DNA from: Subtercola lobariae
Lineage (GTDB): Bacteria; Actinomycetota; Actinomycetes; Actinomycetales; Microbacteriaceae
Direction: 5' to 3'
Assembly: GCF_014640255.1 (NCBI RefSeq)
Contig: NZ_BMGP01000005.1
Location: 170,880 to 234,879, forward strand
Length of the DNA stretch: 64,000 nucleotides
Shown here: piece after piece, positions 38,345 to 46,358 of the stretch
How the letters are laid out: every line of letters begins with the position of its first letter
Position numbering within the stretch: position 1 is the stretch's first letter
Translations under genes and position numbers: made by a program
Notes under the pieces: model-generated
What the model saw: only the letters and a program-made list of their open reading frames with translations
What the model was told of the DNA's origin: nothing
Databases searched by the model: none

Positions 38345-39898
38345 CTAGAGCCATCCGAATTCGTGCAGCGCGAGTCGCGCGTCGTCTCTGGCCGAATAGG
38401 GAAGGTGTTCCCCGCCGACCTCGTGGTAGTCCTCGTGCCCCGGCCCCGCGTACAGAATCACGTCGTCGGCCGTCGCGAGGCTGAGCGCCTTGCGGAACGC
38501 CTCGCGCGGGTCGGCGACCTCGTAGATTTCTCGCCCGGGCACCGCGGCCCGTGCCGCGCCCACCAGCACGGCCCGAATGGCAGCCGGGTCTTCGGTGCGC
38601 GGGTGAAAGTCGGTGATCACCACGACGTCGGCGAGGCGAGCGGCGATCTGACCCATTTCTTCGCGTTTGCTCGGGTCGCGGTCGCCATCAGCGCCGAAGA
38701 GCATGATGATGCGGCCATCCACGACGCGTCTGAGCGAATCGAGGGTGCTCGTGAAGGCGTCGGGGCTGTGGCCGTAGTCGATGAGCACGGCGGGCCCGCT
38801 GTTCTCGATGCGCTCGGCACGCCCAGGAATGTAGACCTGAATTCCGCCGTCGCGGTCGAGCACGGTCTTGATTTCGGCGAGCGGGATGCCCGATTCGACC
38901 AGCATCACTACGGCGAGGGCGGCGTTCTCGGCCATGTGCCGCCCGAGAACGGGAATCGACGTGGTGACCGATTGGTTGTCGGGCCCGTTGAGAATGAACC
39001 GGGTCTCGTCGATGGTCTCGCGGAGGATCGCGGCATACCAGTCCGCGGCCTGGCCGGGGTAGGTCGACAGCGTCACGACCGGAATCGTTGCCGCACGTGC
39101 CAGCTTCTTGCCCCACTCGGCGTCGGTGATGACCACCCCACGCTTGGCGCGCTCGGGCGTGAAGAGCGGCTGCTTCGCCTCGAAGTAGGCCTGCATCGTG
39201 TGATAGTCGTCGAGGTGATCGTGCGTCAAGTTGGTGAAGCCCACCACGTCGAAGACGATGCCGTCGACCCGATGCCGGGTGAGCGCCTGCGCCGAAACCT
39301 CGATGATGACGGCCTCTGCCTCGGCCTCGTTCATGCGCGCGAGCATGCCGTGCACCTCGGTGGCCTCGGGCGTGGTCAGCGCGCTGACCATGGCCAGGTC
39401 GCCGATGCGGCGCTCGGCCGTGGTGCTGAGGCCGGCGAGCACACCGAGCTGACGCAGAATCGCCTCGAGAATGTACGAAACGCTGGTTTTGCCGTTGGTT
39501 CCGGTGACGCCGAAGAGGGTGGGCGGGTTCACTGCGGTGCCGTAGACCCAGGCAGAGAGGGCGCCGAGGGATGCCCGGGGGTCAGCCGTGACGAGCACGG
39601 GCAACCCCGTGGGGGCCGCAAGGGCAGCACCCCGGGCATCCGTCACGATGGCGACAGCACCCTTGGCCTTGGCATCGGCAGCGAACTGGGCGCCGTGGGC
39701 GTGCACACCGGCCAGCCCCACGTAGAGATCGCCCGGCTGCACCGACTTCGACGAGAGTGTGATGCCGGTGAGTAGCAGCCCGTCGAGTTCGGCGAGTTCA
39801 CCCGTGACGGCCAGATCGAACCGAGATACCAGGTCGGTGACAAGACGAGCGGGAGGGTGCGAAGGCCGAAGAGTGTTCAGTTGACCTGTGCTCGTCAC
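38345..39898 (-). CDS. murE: UDP-MurNAc-dipeptide ligase adding the third stem residue (MurE)
   Basis: 517 aa, GTG start. ATP loop [15 protein letters not shown] and NLTHDHLDDYHTM are typical. In the amino-acid-binding loop, meso-diaminopimelate enzymes have DNPR; here the aligned stretch reads VITDFHPRTEDP (about 426-437), so DN is replaced by DFH. Microbacteriaceae with B-type peptidoglycan use Lys, Orn, diaminobutyrate or homoserine at this position, which fits an altered loop. The actual residue cannot be told. Its last codons are 4 nt before murF. Confidence 0.94.
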   Translation of the reverse strand: MTSTGQLNTLRPSHPPARLVTDLVSRFDLAVTGELAELDGLLLTGITLSSKSVQPGDLYVGLAGVHAHGAQFAADAKAKGAVAIVTDARGAALAAPTGLPVLVTADPRASLGALSAWVYGTAVNPPTLFGVTGTNGKTSVSYILEAILRQLGVLAGLSTTAERRIGDLAMVSALTTPEATEVHGMLARMNEAEAEAVIIEVSAQALTRHRVDGIVFDVVGFTNLTHDHLDDYHTMQAYFEAKQPLFTPERAKRGVVITDAEWGKKLARAATIPVVTLSTYPGQAADWYAAILRETIDETRFILNGPDNQSVTTSIPVLGRHMAENAALAVVMLVESGIPLAEIKTVLDRDGGIQVYIPGRAERIENSGPAVLIDYGHSPDAFTSTLDSLRRVVDGRIIMLFGADGDRDPSKREEMGQIAARLADVVVITDFHPRTEDPAAIRAVLVGAARAAVPGREIYEVADPREAFRKALSLATADDVILYAGPGHEDYHEVGGEHLPYSARDDARLALHEFGWL

Positions 39899-39938
39899 CT
39901 GGCTCCTTGGCTCGTCGTTTTCGCGAATGCGTAGCGGT

Positions 39939-41720
39939 TCAATAACTCGTGGGGTAGTTCACCGGCGGGGTGGTCGACGGCAGTACCCGGTACTTCTGCA
40001 ACACCTGCGACATGATCTTCTGAAAGACCGGTGCCGCCGCTGAGCCGTCTTCAATGGTAACGGGCTTCATGAGGTTGACCGAAACGACGTACTGCGGAGC
40101 TTCGGCCGGAGCGACGCCGGCGACCGACGTGAGGTAGCCTCCGCCGTAGGCTCCCTGGCCGTCGCTGACCTCTGCGGTGCCCGTCTTTGCAGCGATGTTG
40201 TAGCCCGGAATCTTGAGCAGGCTGGCCGCGTATCCGCCCTGAACCACGCTCTCCATCATGTTCACGGTTTCTTGCGCGGCGGTCGATGAAACGACCTGCT
40301 CGCCCTGGCTCGAGGGCACCTCGGTCATGGTACCGTCGGCCGCTTTGCAGCCGGAGACGAGCTGAACGGGCATCCGTACGCCCCCGTTGCCGAGGGTCTG
40401 GTAGATGCTGGCGATCTGAGCCGCGGTGGTGGTGACACCCTGGCCGAACGAGCTGTTGTAGAGCGTCTGCTCGTCCCACGCGTTCGGGTCGCCGAGAATG
40501 CCCTCAGACTCACCGGGAAAGTCGACCTCGGTCTTCTCGCCGAGGTGGAACTTCTTCATGTAGTCGTAGCGCTGCTGCGGGGTGAGCATGGCCGAGAGAA
40601 TGGAGATACCCACGTTCGACGACTGCTGAATCACGCCGGTGAGCGTCCATGGCTCGGGGTCGTGGCCCTCGGAGTCGGTGATGACCGCTCCGCCGGGGGC
40701 GGTGTATTTGTACGGCGTCAGTACTTGACTGGCGGGGGTCGCCTTGCCCGAATCGATGAGCGCGGCGGCGGACTCAGACTTGAACGTCGAGCCGGGCTCG
40801 AACGGGTCGCTGAACGCCGTAGCACCCCAGTAGTGCGGATCGGTGGCATCGAGGTTGTTCGGGTCTGCTGTGGGGTACTGCGCCACCGCGAGCAGCTTGC
40901 CCGTCTTCACTTCTTCGACCACCACGCTGCCCCACTGGGCGCCGGTTGAGGTGACCTGCTGCGCGAGAATCTGCTGCGAGTAGTACTGCAGGTCGCTGTC
41001 GATGGTGGTCTGCACGGTGCCGCCGTTGACCGGTTGCTTGTCGACGACGAGGGTGTTCGGAATCGCGACGCCGTCGGCGCCCTTCTCGTAGGTCTGTTCG
41101 CCGTCAGAGCCGGCCAAGCACTGGTTCTCTTTTTCTTCGAGACCGCCGGTGCCCGTGACGTTGCCGTTGGCATCGGTGCCCATGTAGCCCACCAGGTTGC
41201 CCGCGACGCTGCCGTTCGGGTACACCCGCTGCGGGTCGGTCTCGTAGTAGAGCCACGGTATCTGCAGCGCCTTGATGGCGTTGTACTGGTCGAGGTTGAC
41301 GTCTTTGATGATCATGGCGTACGAGCTGGTCTTGTCAGCGGTGAGCAGCCCATAAACCGCGTCGGGCGTCTGCCCGGTGATCGCGGCGATCTCGGCTGCG
41401 GCCTGCACGGGGGTCACATCGGCCTCACTCGCGCCGGTGGTGGGGTCGAGTGGAGTGAAATCTGCCACATCTTTCGGCGACGCCGTGATGTTGTACCTGA
41501 TCACCGTGGTGGCGAGCACCGTTCCGTTGGCGTCGACGATGTCGCCGCGCGACCCGTAGATCGATTGCGGCACCGAAAGCGTCTGATAGGCCTGCTGATT
41601 CAGCGAATCAGCCTGCACCACCTGAATGTCGACCAGCCGAACCACCAGCACCGCGACAATGGCTGTGATCACCACAATGGCTACCGCGATTCGGTTTCGT
41701 GTGGATCGGGCTGAAGTCAC
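39939..41720 (-). CDS. ftsI: Septal penicillin-binding protein FtsI (class B transpeptidase)
   Basis: 593 aa, GTG start. A short cytoplasmic tail and one membrane helix (about 10-32) are followed by the PBP dimerisation domain. The transpeptidase domain has GSTFKSES (SxxK serine nucleophile), SSNVGIS (SxN) and KTGTAEV (KTG). It cross-links septal peptidoglycan and works with FtsW. Two cysteines in the linker domain (near KENQCLAGS) and one near VSGCKAAD could form a disulfide outside the cell. It sits 33 nt after ftsL. Confidence 0.95.
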   Translation of the reverse strand: MTSARSTRNRIAVAIVVITAIVAVLVVRLVDIQVVQADSLNQQAYQTLSVPQSIYGSRGDIVDANGTVLATTVIRYNITASPKDVADFTPLDPTTGASEADVTPVQAAAEIAAITGQTPDAVYGLLTADKTSSYAMIIKDVNLDQYNAIKALQIPWLYYETDPQRVYPNGSVAGNLVGYMGTDANGNVTGTGGLEEKENQCLAGSDGEQTYEKGADGVAIPNTLVVDKQPVNGGTVQTTIDSDLQYYSQQILAQQVTSTGAQWGSVVVEEVKTGKLLAVAQYPTADPNNLDATDPHYWGATAFSDPFEPGSTFKSESAAALIDSGKATPASQVLTPYKYTAPGGAVITDSEGHDPEPWTLTGVIQQSSNVGISILSAMLTPQQRYDYMKKFHLGEKTEVDFPGESEGILGDPNAWDEQTLYNSSFGQGVTTTAAQIASIYQTLGNGGVRMPVQLVSGCKAADGTMTEVPSSQGEQVVSSTAAQETVNMMESVVQGGYAASLLKIPGYNIAAKTGTAEVSDGQGAYGGGYLTSVAGVAPAEAPQYVVSVNLMKPVTIEDGSAAAPVFQKIMSQVLQKYRVLPSTTPPVNYPTSY

Positions 41721-41753
41721 GAATGCGGTTCCCTTGTGTTGCGGTGTTCGGTG

Positions 41754-42416
41754 TCAGTGCGTGGTCGGCGACGGGAGGTCGCCCTGCCACGCTACTGTCG
41801 GGTCGGCCGGAGCGGCCGGAGGCGCGCTCGGCGTGGTGGCTGCTGCCGGCGCCGCTGCTGCAGCGGCGGGTGCGGCAGCCGCAGCAGTGAGCGCGTTGGG
41901 CACCAACGACGACTGGCCGCCGGTGAACGTTCCGGCGCCGGCTGCGGCTGGCTTCGGAGTGCCGAGCACCGCGCCGTCAGAGAGCCGCAGGTACACCGGG
42001 TTGGAGTTGCTCACCATGCCGAGCGACTCCGCGCTGGCGGCGAGGTTCTGCGGCGACGAGAGGTTGTCGAGCTTCTCTTGCAGCGAGGCATTGCTGCGGT
42101 CGACGTCTTTCTGCTGCGACTGCAGAGATTCGATTTGGTAAGCACCATTCGAGAGCCCCACGCTCAGCAGCAACTGGGTCACCACAATGGCCATCACACC
42201 CACGATCACCACGGCCGCGTAGGCCAGCTTGGGCTTGCGGCGACGCAGCACCAGGTTCGAGGCCAGCGTGAGGCGCGACCGGATGCCCGGGCCGAACCCG
42301 GTGGCCGGAAAATCGTCGAACGGGTCGGTCTCGAACGGGTCGGCACCCAGGGGTTCGGTGCTCCGAGGCGCGGCGCCGCGACTCGGAGCGTACGTTGACG
42401 AAGCGGCGGCGCTCAT
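41754..42416 (-). CDS. ftsL: FtsL-like septum protein
   Basis: 220 aa. A disordered cytoplasmic N-terminus (about 1-65) is followed by a basic stop (RRRKPK), one membrane helix (about 68-92) and a coiled coil with QIESLQSQQKDVDRSNASL. The C-terminal Ala/Pro-rich tail is outside the cell. Position between rsmH and ftsI and this topology mark FtsL, although sequence similarity in this family is low. Its ATG overlaps the rsmH stop by 4 nt. Confidence 0.85.
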   Translation of the reverse strand: MSAAASSTYAPSRGAAPRSTEPLGADPFETDPFDDFPATGFGPGIRSRLTLASNLVLRRRKPKLAYAAVVIVGVMAIVVTQLLLSVGLSNGAYQIESLQSQQKDVDRSNASLQEKLDNLSSPQNLAASAESLGMVSNSNPVYLRLSDGAVLGTPKPAAAGAGTFTGGQSSLVPNALTAAAAAPAAAAAAPAAATTPSAPPAAPADPTVAWQGDLPSPTTH

Positions 42417-43363
42417 GCTGCCCTCACTCGTTCGGCCGCACGCAAGCGCACGGGAGTCGATCGTGGATTGGAAGCCTTCTCGTCATCGCTGGCGAGTTCG
42501 GCGCCGCGAACCACGAGGCGAAGCTTCGCCTGGTGTTCGGGTAGCTCCACCGGCAGCCCGGCGGGAGAAGAAGAGGTGGACGCGGCGGCAAGCGCGCGCT
42601 TCACGATGCGGTCTTCAAGCGACTGGTACGAGAGCACCACCATGCGGCCGCCGAGCGCCAACGCTGCGATGGCCGCCGGAATGGCACGTTCGAGTGCCAC
42701 GAGTTCTTGGTTGACTTCGATGCGCAATGCCTGAAAGACCCGCTTGGCGGGGTGACCCTGGCGTGAAATGGCGGCCGGAGTCGCCTTCTGAATGAGATCG
42801 ACGAACTGCGCCGAGCTGGTCAGCCGGGTTTCGGCGCGCTCCTGAACGATGCGCTTGGCGTACCGCGAGGCGAGACGCTCTTCGCCGTACTCCCAGAAGA
42901 TGCGGCGCAGTTCGGCTTCGCTGTAGTCGGCCAGAACGGTTTCGGCGGTCAGCTCTGCCGTGCCGTCCATGCGCATGTCGAGGGGGGCGTCTTTCGAGTA
43001 GGCAAAACCACGAGAGGCCTGGTCGAGTTGCATCGACGAGACGCCGAGATCGAAGAGAATGCCCTGGGCTTCTTCGTAGCCGAGGCTCTGCAGGGCATCC
43101 TGAATCTCGTCGTAGACGCAGTGCACGAGCTTGGCGCGCTCACCGAACGGAGAAAGGCGCTCACCGGCGAGCTTCAGCGCTTCGGGGTCTCGGTCGAGGC
43201 CCACGACGGTGAGGTTCGGAAAGCGGGAGAGAAACGCCTCGGTGTGACCGCCGAGGCCCAGGGTGGCGTCGACGAGCACCGCACCGGGTTCGCCGATGGC
43301 CGGCGAGAGCAACTCGACGGTGCGCTCGAGCATGACCGGGGTGTGGATTTTGGTGATGTCCAT
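42413..43363 (-). CDS. rsmH: 16S rRNA m4C1402 methyltransferase
   Basis: 316 aa from the ATG at MDITKIHTPVMLERTVELL, the family's usual start; an upstream extension of 33 codons is rejected. The SAM motif VDATLGLGGHTEA, ILFDLGVSSMQLD and the C-terminal ALRIEVNQEL and LSYQSLEDRIVK match RsmH. It N4-methylates C1402 of 16S rRNA. It is the second gene of the dcw operon after mraZ. Confidence 0.96.
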   Translation of the reverse strand: MDITKIHTPVMLERTVELLSPAIGEPGAVLVDATLGLGGHTEAFLSRFPNLTVVGLDRDPEALKLAGERLSPFGERAKLVHCVYDEIQDALQSLGYEEAQGILFDLGVSSMQLDQASRGFAYSKDAPLDMRMDGTAELTAETVLADYSEAELRRIFWEYGEERLASRYAKRIVQERAETRLTSSAQFVDLIQKATPAAISRQGHPAKRVFQALRIEVNQELVALERAIPAAIAALALGGRMVVLSYQSLEDRIVKRALAAASTSSSPAGLPVELPEHQAKLRLVVRGAELASDDEKASNPRSTPVRLRAAERVRAA

Positions 43364-43466
43364 GAGGTGAAGACTCGCGTCTCGTGGTCTCTGATCCCCA
43401 TCCATTGCAGACCTGGCACCGGGGAAGTGTGTCAGGGCAGAACGGCTGGGAGTCACAGACAACGAA

Positions 43467-43898
43467 CTAGAAGAGCCCGGGAATCACCTCCTCCTCGGTG
43501 TCGGCGAACGCGGCCTCTTGTTCGGCCAGGTAGGTCTCCCAGGCCTGGGCATCCCAGATCTCGGCTCGGCTGCCCGCGCCGATGACCACGAGCTCGCGCT
43601 CGAGGCCGGCGTAGCTGCGAAGTGGTGCCGGCACTGTGACCCGGTGCTGGCTGTCGGGGTTCTCCGCACTCGCGCCAGACAAGAAAACGCGGAGATAGTC
43701 ACGCGCCTGCTTGCTGGTCACGGGAGCTTGGCGGATCTTTTCGTGCAAAGACTCGAATTCTCGGGCCGAGAAGACGTAGATGCAGTGTTCTTGGCCGCGG
43801 GTCATGACCACACCGTTCGCGAGCTCATCGCGAAACTTCGCGGGGAGAATGATGCGCCCCTTGTCGTCGAGCTTGGGGGCATAGGTACCAAGAAACAT
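43467..43898 (-). CDS. mraZ: Transcriptional regulator MraZ
   Basis: 143 aa. Two SpoVT/AbrB-like repeats are visible: [20 protein letters not shown] (1-20) and [16 protein letters not shown]. MraZ binds direct repeats in its own promoter and controls the dcw operon; four such repeats lie just upstream. It is the first gene of the cluster, 103 nt before rsmH. Confidence 0.97.
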   Translation of the reverse strand: MFLGTYAPKLDDKGRIILPAKFRDELANGVVMTRGQEHCIYVFSAREFESLHEKIRQAPVTSKQARDYLRVFLSGASAENPDSQHRVTVPAPLRSYAGLERELVVIGAGSRAEIWDAQAWETYLAEQEAAFADTEEEVIPGLF

Positions 43899-43936
43899 GG
43901 TGCACTCCCCTCATTTCCGGCCAGACTGCGGGTGTT

Positions 43937-43986
43937 CCTCCACTTTACTCCACTTCACCCCACTTAACAATCATTTCCCTCCACTT
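43937..43986 (-). promoter_or_regulatory. MraZ operator (direct repeats upstream of mraZ)
   Basis: On the minus strand AGTGGGG, AGTGGAG and AGTGGAG occur exactly 10 bp apart (43957-43965, 43947-43955, 43937-43945). A fourth AGTGGAG lies 21 bp further upstream (43978-43986). Known MraZ boxes are short G-rich direct repeats with a 10-bp period, so this fits autoregulation of the division and cell-wall operon. Confidence 0.75.
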
Positions 43987-44040
43987 CTGCCCCACTCCCT
44001 CCCCATGGATGCTCGGCGGGGCGTTTCGGGCACAAAAAAA

Positions 44041-44061
44041 GACCGGCCTTAAGGGCCGGTC
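44041..44061 (-). terminator. Second of two tandem terminators after the DUF3040 gene
   Basis: GACCGGCC and GGCCGGTC form the stem; on the minus strand a run of seven T follows (44034-44040). It carries the same GACCGGCC stem as the terminator at 44091-44117. Between the two is a small GCCG/CGGC hairpin near 44068-44080. Confidence 0.8.
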
Positions 44062-44090
44062 GTGCGTCGCCGGAACGGCGAGCCAAAAGA

Positions 44091-44117
44091 AAAGACCGGC
44101 CCTTTAGGCCGGTCTTT
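44091..44117 (-). terminator. First of two tandem terminators after the DUF3040 gene
   Basis: Arms AAAGACCGGCC and GGCCGGTCTTT pair perfectly over 11 bp with a 5-nt loop. On the minus strand a TTTT-containing tail follows. It lies 20 nt past the DUF3040 stop and shields the mraZ promoter region from upstream transcription. Confidence 0.85.
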
Positions 44118-44136
44118 CTTGAAACTCAGTTGCTGG

Positions 44137-44517
44137 TTACTCGTTCTTCTCGTCGCGGTTGTCCCAGCGATCATTGAGCCGATCCATCAGACCGGCCTTG
44201 TTTGCCGGCGACGAGCTTTTCGACCCGCCACGGGGCGCCCCGAACTTCGACGCGCGCAGCCTCGATGGCTTCAGTGCCAGCAAGACGCCGGTGAACATCA
44301 CTGCGAAACCGAGTATTCCGATGATGGGTGCGTGCAGAACAACACCGGCGATCACCACAGCGAGACCGACGATGGCGACGAGCACACCCAGAACCAGCGA
44401 ACCGTAATTCAATCGGCCCCTGCCACCACCGACCGCCGAGACGAAATCGGCATCGTTGTGGTAGAGACTGCGCTCCATCTCGTCGAGGAGCTTTTGCTCT
44501 TGCTCCGAAAGCGGCAT
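44137..44517 (-). CDS. DUF3040 membrane protein
   Basis: 126 aa from the ATG at MPLSEQEQKLLDEMERSL, preceded by GAGGTGA; a GTG three codons earlier is less likely. The N-terminal motif is that of DUF3040 proteins. Two membrane helices (about 38-60 and 64-84) and a charged C-terminal tail (DRLNDRWDNRDE) follow. Function is unknown. A DUF3040 gene near mraZ is usual in actinobacteria. It is divergent from the polyprenyl synthetase gene and ends at tandem terminators. Confidence 0.88.
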   Translation of the reverse strand: MPLSEQEQKLLDEMERSLYHNDADFVSAVGGGRGRLNYGSLVLGVLVAIVGLAVVIAGVVLHAPIIGILGFAVMFTGVLLALKPSRLRASKFGAPRGGSKSSSPANKAGLMDRLNDRWDNRDEKNE

Positions 44518-44612
44518 CTTCTTCACCTCAGGCTCGGGATCATGTGCGCTCGGCCAACACCCGAACGAACGTTGGTCGTACCGCTAATCTTACTGCGCTG
44601 TTCACATGGTTG

Positions 44613-44646
44613 TGCTGGTCAAAACGTACTGCTGGTCAAATGGTAC
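44613..44646. repeat. Two 17-bp tandem units upstream of the polyprenyl synthetase gene
   Basis: TGCTGGTCAAAACGTAC (44613-44629) is followed at once by TGCTGGTCAAATGGTAC (44630-44646), 15 of 17 identical. After that comes TGCTCACGTGAGTAGC, which contains the palindrome CTCACGTGAG. The array ends 28 nt before the GTG start and lies in the divergent region, so an operator is plausible. Confidence 0.5.
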
Positions 44647-44674
44647 TGCTCACGTGAGTAGCTAGGCTAGGCGC

Positions 44675-45829
44675 GTGACAGAAAGTACACACCTGACGAA
44701 GCTCGTCGACTCGAACATCGCGAACTTCATCACAGAACGTGAACCCATTCTCGTCTCAATTGCGTCCGAATTGGCCACTTTCGCTGATTTCTCGCGGGAT
44801 CTTCTCAGCGGGGGCAAGCGCTTTCGCGCGCAGTTCTGTTACTGGGGCTGGCGCAGCGTTTCAGACGCCGATTTCGCCGCTGACCGGGGCGCTTCAGAGC
44901 GTGCCGAAAACGAGTTCGCGGCTTTGGTCGAACTCTGCACGGGGCTCGAGTTCTTTCACGCCGCGGCGCTCGTGCACGACGACATCATCGACAAGTCAGA
45001 CACTCGCAGAGGTCGCCCGGCGGCCCACCGCCGGTTCGAAGAACTGCACCGAGAGCGCGGATTCACGGGGCAAGCAAGCGATTTCGGCACGTCCAGCGCC
45101 ATTCTGATGGGCGACCTGCTCTTGGCCTGGAGCGAAGAGCTGGTGGGGCAGGCGTTACACGAGCTCGGCGGCGGCGATGGAGTGGGGGCTGTCGAGGCTG
45201 CGGCGGCCCGGGCATCCACAGCCACCCGGCTGGAATTCAATCGCATGCGCACCGAAGTGACCGTGGGGCAGTACCTCGACATTCTCGAGGAGAACGCATG
45301 GCCGGTGCTCGCCGAGGGCGAACTGCTCAGCCGGGCCGAACGAGTGATCGTGTACAAGTCGGCAAAGTATAGCGTCGAGGCACCCCTCGTTTTGGGGGCA
45401 CGACTTCACGGGGCGAAATCTGCTCAGATCGGCGCGTTGCGCGCGTTCGGCCTGCCACTCGGCATCGCCTTTCAGCTTCGGGATGATCTGCTCGGCGTTT
45501 TCGGCGACGCCGAACGCACAGGCAAGCCCTCGGGCGACGACCTTCGTGAGGGCAAGCGCACTGTTCTGATCGCCCTCACCCGGCAGACGCTCTCGTCGAG
45601 CTCGAAGCGCATCTTCGACGAGCTGCTCGGCGACCCAGATCTCGGGCCCGAACAGATCTCGATGCTGCAGGCCACCATCTCAGACAGCGGTGCGGCCGAC
45701 CGGGTCGAAGAGCTCATTACTCAGCACGCCGAAGACGCGCTGCACGCCCTGGCAGCGTCGCCTCTCGCCGAGCCCGCCAAACTGCAACTCGCCGCCCTCG
45801 CCACCCGCATCACCCAACGCGACACCTGA
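44675..45829 (+). CDS. Polyprenyl diphosphate synthase (trans-isoprenyl synthase family)
   Basis: 384 aa, GTG start. First Asp-rich motif HDDIIDKSDTRRGRPA and second FQLRDDLLGVFGD are intact, as is SGGKRFRAQF near the N-terminus. It condenses isopentenyl diphosphate onto an allylic primer. Chain length (C20 or longer) cannot be fixed by reading. It takes the place of idsA2 in the mycobacterial idsA2-Rv2175c-pknL-aroG order. It converges on the Rv2175c-like gene. Confidence 0.92.
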   Translation: MTESTHLTKLVDSNIANFITEREPILVSIASELATFADFSRDLLSGGKRFRAQFCYWGWRSVSDADFAADRGASERAENEFAALVELCTGLEFFHAAALVHDDIIDKSDTRRGRPAAHRRFEELHRERGFTGQASDFGTSSAILMGDLLLAWSEELVGQALHELGGGDGVGAVEAAAARASTATRLEFNRMRTEVTVGQYLDILEENAWPVLAEGELLSRAERVIVYKSAKYSVEAPLVLGARLHGAKSAQIGALRAFGLPLGIAFQLRDDLLGVFGDAERTGKPSGDDLREGKRTVLIALTRQTLSSSSKRIFDELLGDPDLGPEQISMLQATISDSGAADRVEELITQHAEDALHALAASPLAEPAKLQLAALATRITQRDT

Positions 45830-45840
45830 CTCAAGCAGGG

Positions 45841-45892
45841 CGATCACGAAAAGTCGCCTTCCCAGGCGAAGGTGAGCGACTTCTTGTGATCG
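45841..45892. terminator. Bidirectional hairpin between the polyprenyl synthetase and Rv2175c-like genes
   Basis: CGATCACGAAAAGTCGC (45841-45857) pairs with 45876-45892 at 15 of 17 positions, with a nested CGCCTT/AGGCG pairing in the loop. It lies between two converging gene ends, 12 nt past one stop and 8 nt past the other. Confidence 0.65.
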
Positions 45893-45899
45893 TCGGCGC

Positions 45900-46235
45900 C
45901 TAGCCGAGGGCTTGGGCTACCCGGCGCACTTCGGCTTTGCGGCCTGCGAGCAGGGCGTCGATGGGCGCGGCGTCGAGCGAGTCTTCGCGTTCGAGCATCC
46001 ACTGCATCATTTCGTCGTTGGTGAAACCGCTGTCGCCGAGAACGATGATGGTGCCACGCAGCTCGCCCAGCGGCAGATTGTCGACAATAAAGACCTCGGG
46101 TACCGAGAGAACGCCCTCACGGCGCACGGCGAGCAAAGCGCCGTCTTCGATCAGTTTTCGTACTTTGCTCGGGGTGATGCCCAGCCGTTCGGCCAGAGCG
46201 GGAACGGTCAACCAGGTTCTTGCTGTGTCACTCAC
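45900..46235 (-). CDS. Rv2175c-like helix-turn-helix DNA-binding protein
   Basis: 111 aa from the GTG at VSDTARTWLTVPALAERLG; an upstream extension of 25 codons is rejected. The winged helix-turn-helix WLTVPALAERLGITPSKVRK is followed by EGVLSVPEVFIVDN and a C-terminal helical part. In M. tuberculosis Rv2175c binds DNA and is a substrate of PknL, the neighbouring kinase. Here the gene is divergent from the pknL orthologue, so the pair is conserved. Confidence 0.88.
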   Translation of the reverse strand: MSDTARTWLTVPALAERLGITPSKVRKLIEDGALLAVRREGVLSVPEVFIVDNLPLGELRGTIIVLGDSGFTNDEMMQWMLEREDSLDAAPIDALLAGRKAEVRRVAQALG

Positions 46236-46358
46236 AGCACAAGACTGCCATGTCTCGCGGCGCACGTCACACTCCCTTGATGTTTCGATTCGGTAGCGGT
46301 ATTCACACACGTGGTGTCTATACAGGGTTCAGGGCGTGCGGCAATTTAGACTACGGGC

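Noticed and set aside
38192-39775. Long open frame antisense to murF/murE
   Set aside because: Shadow of two firmly identified genes; no domain and no plausible start context.
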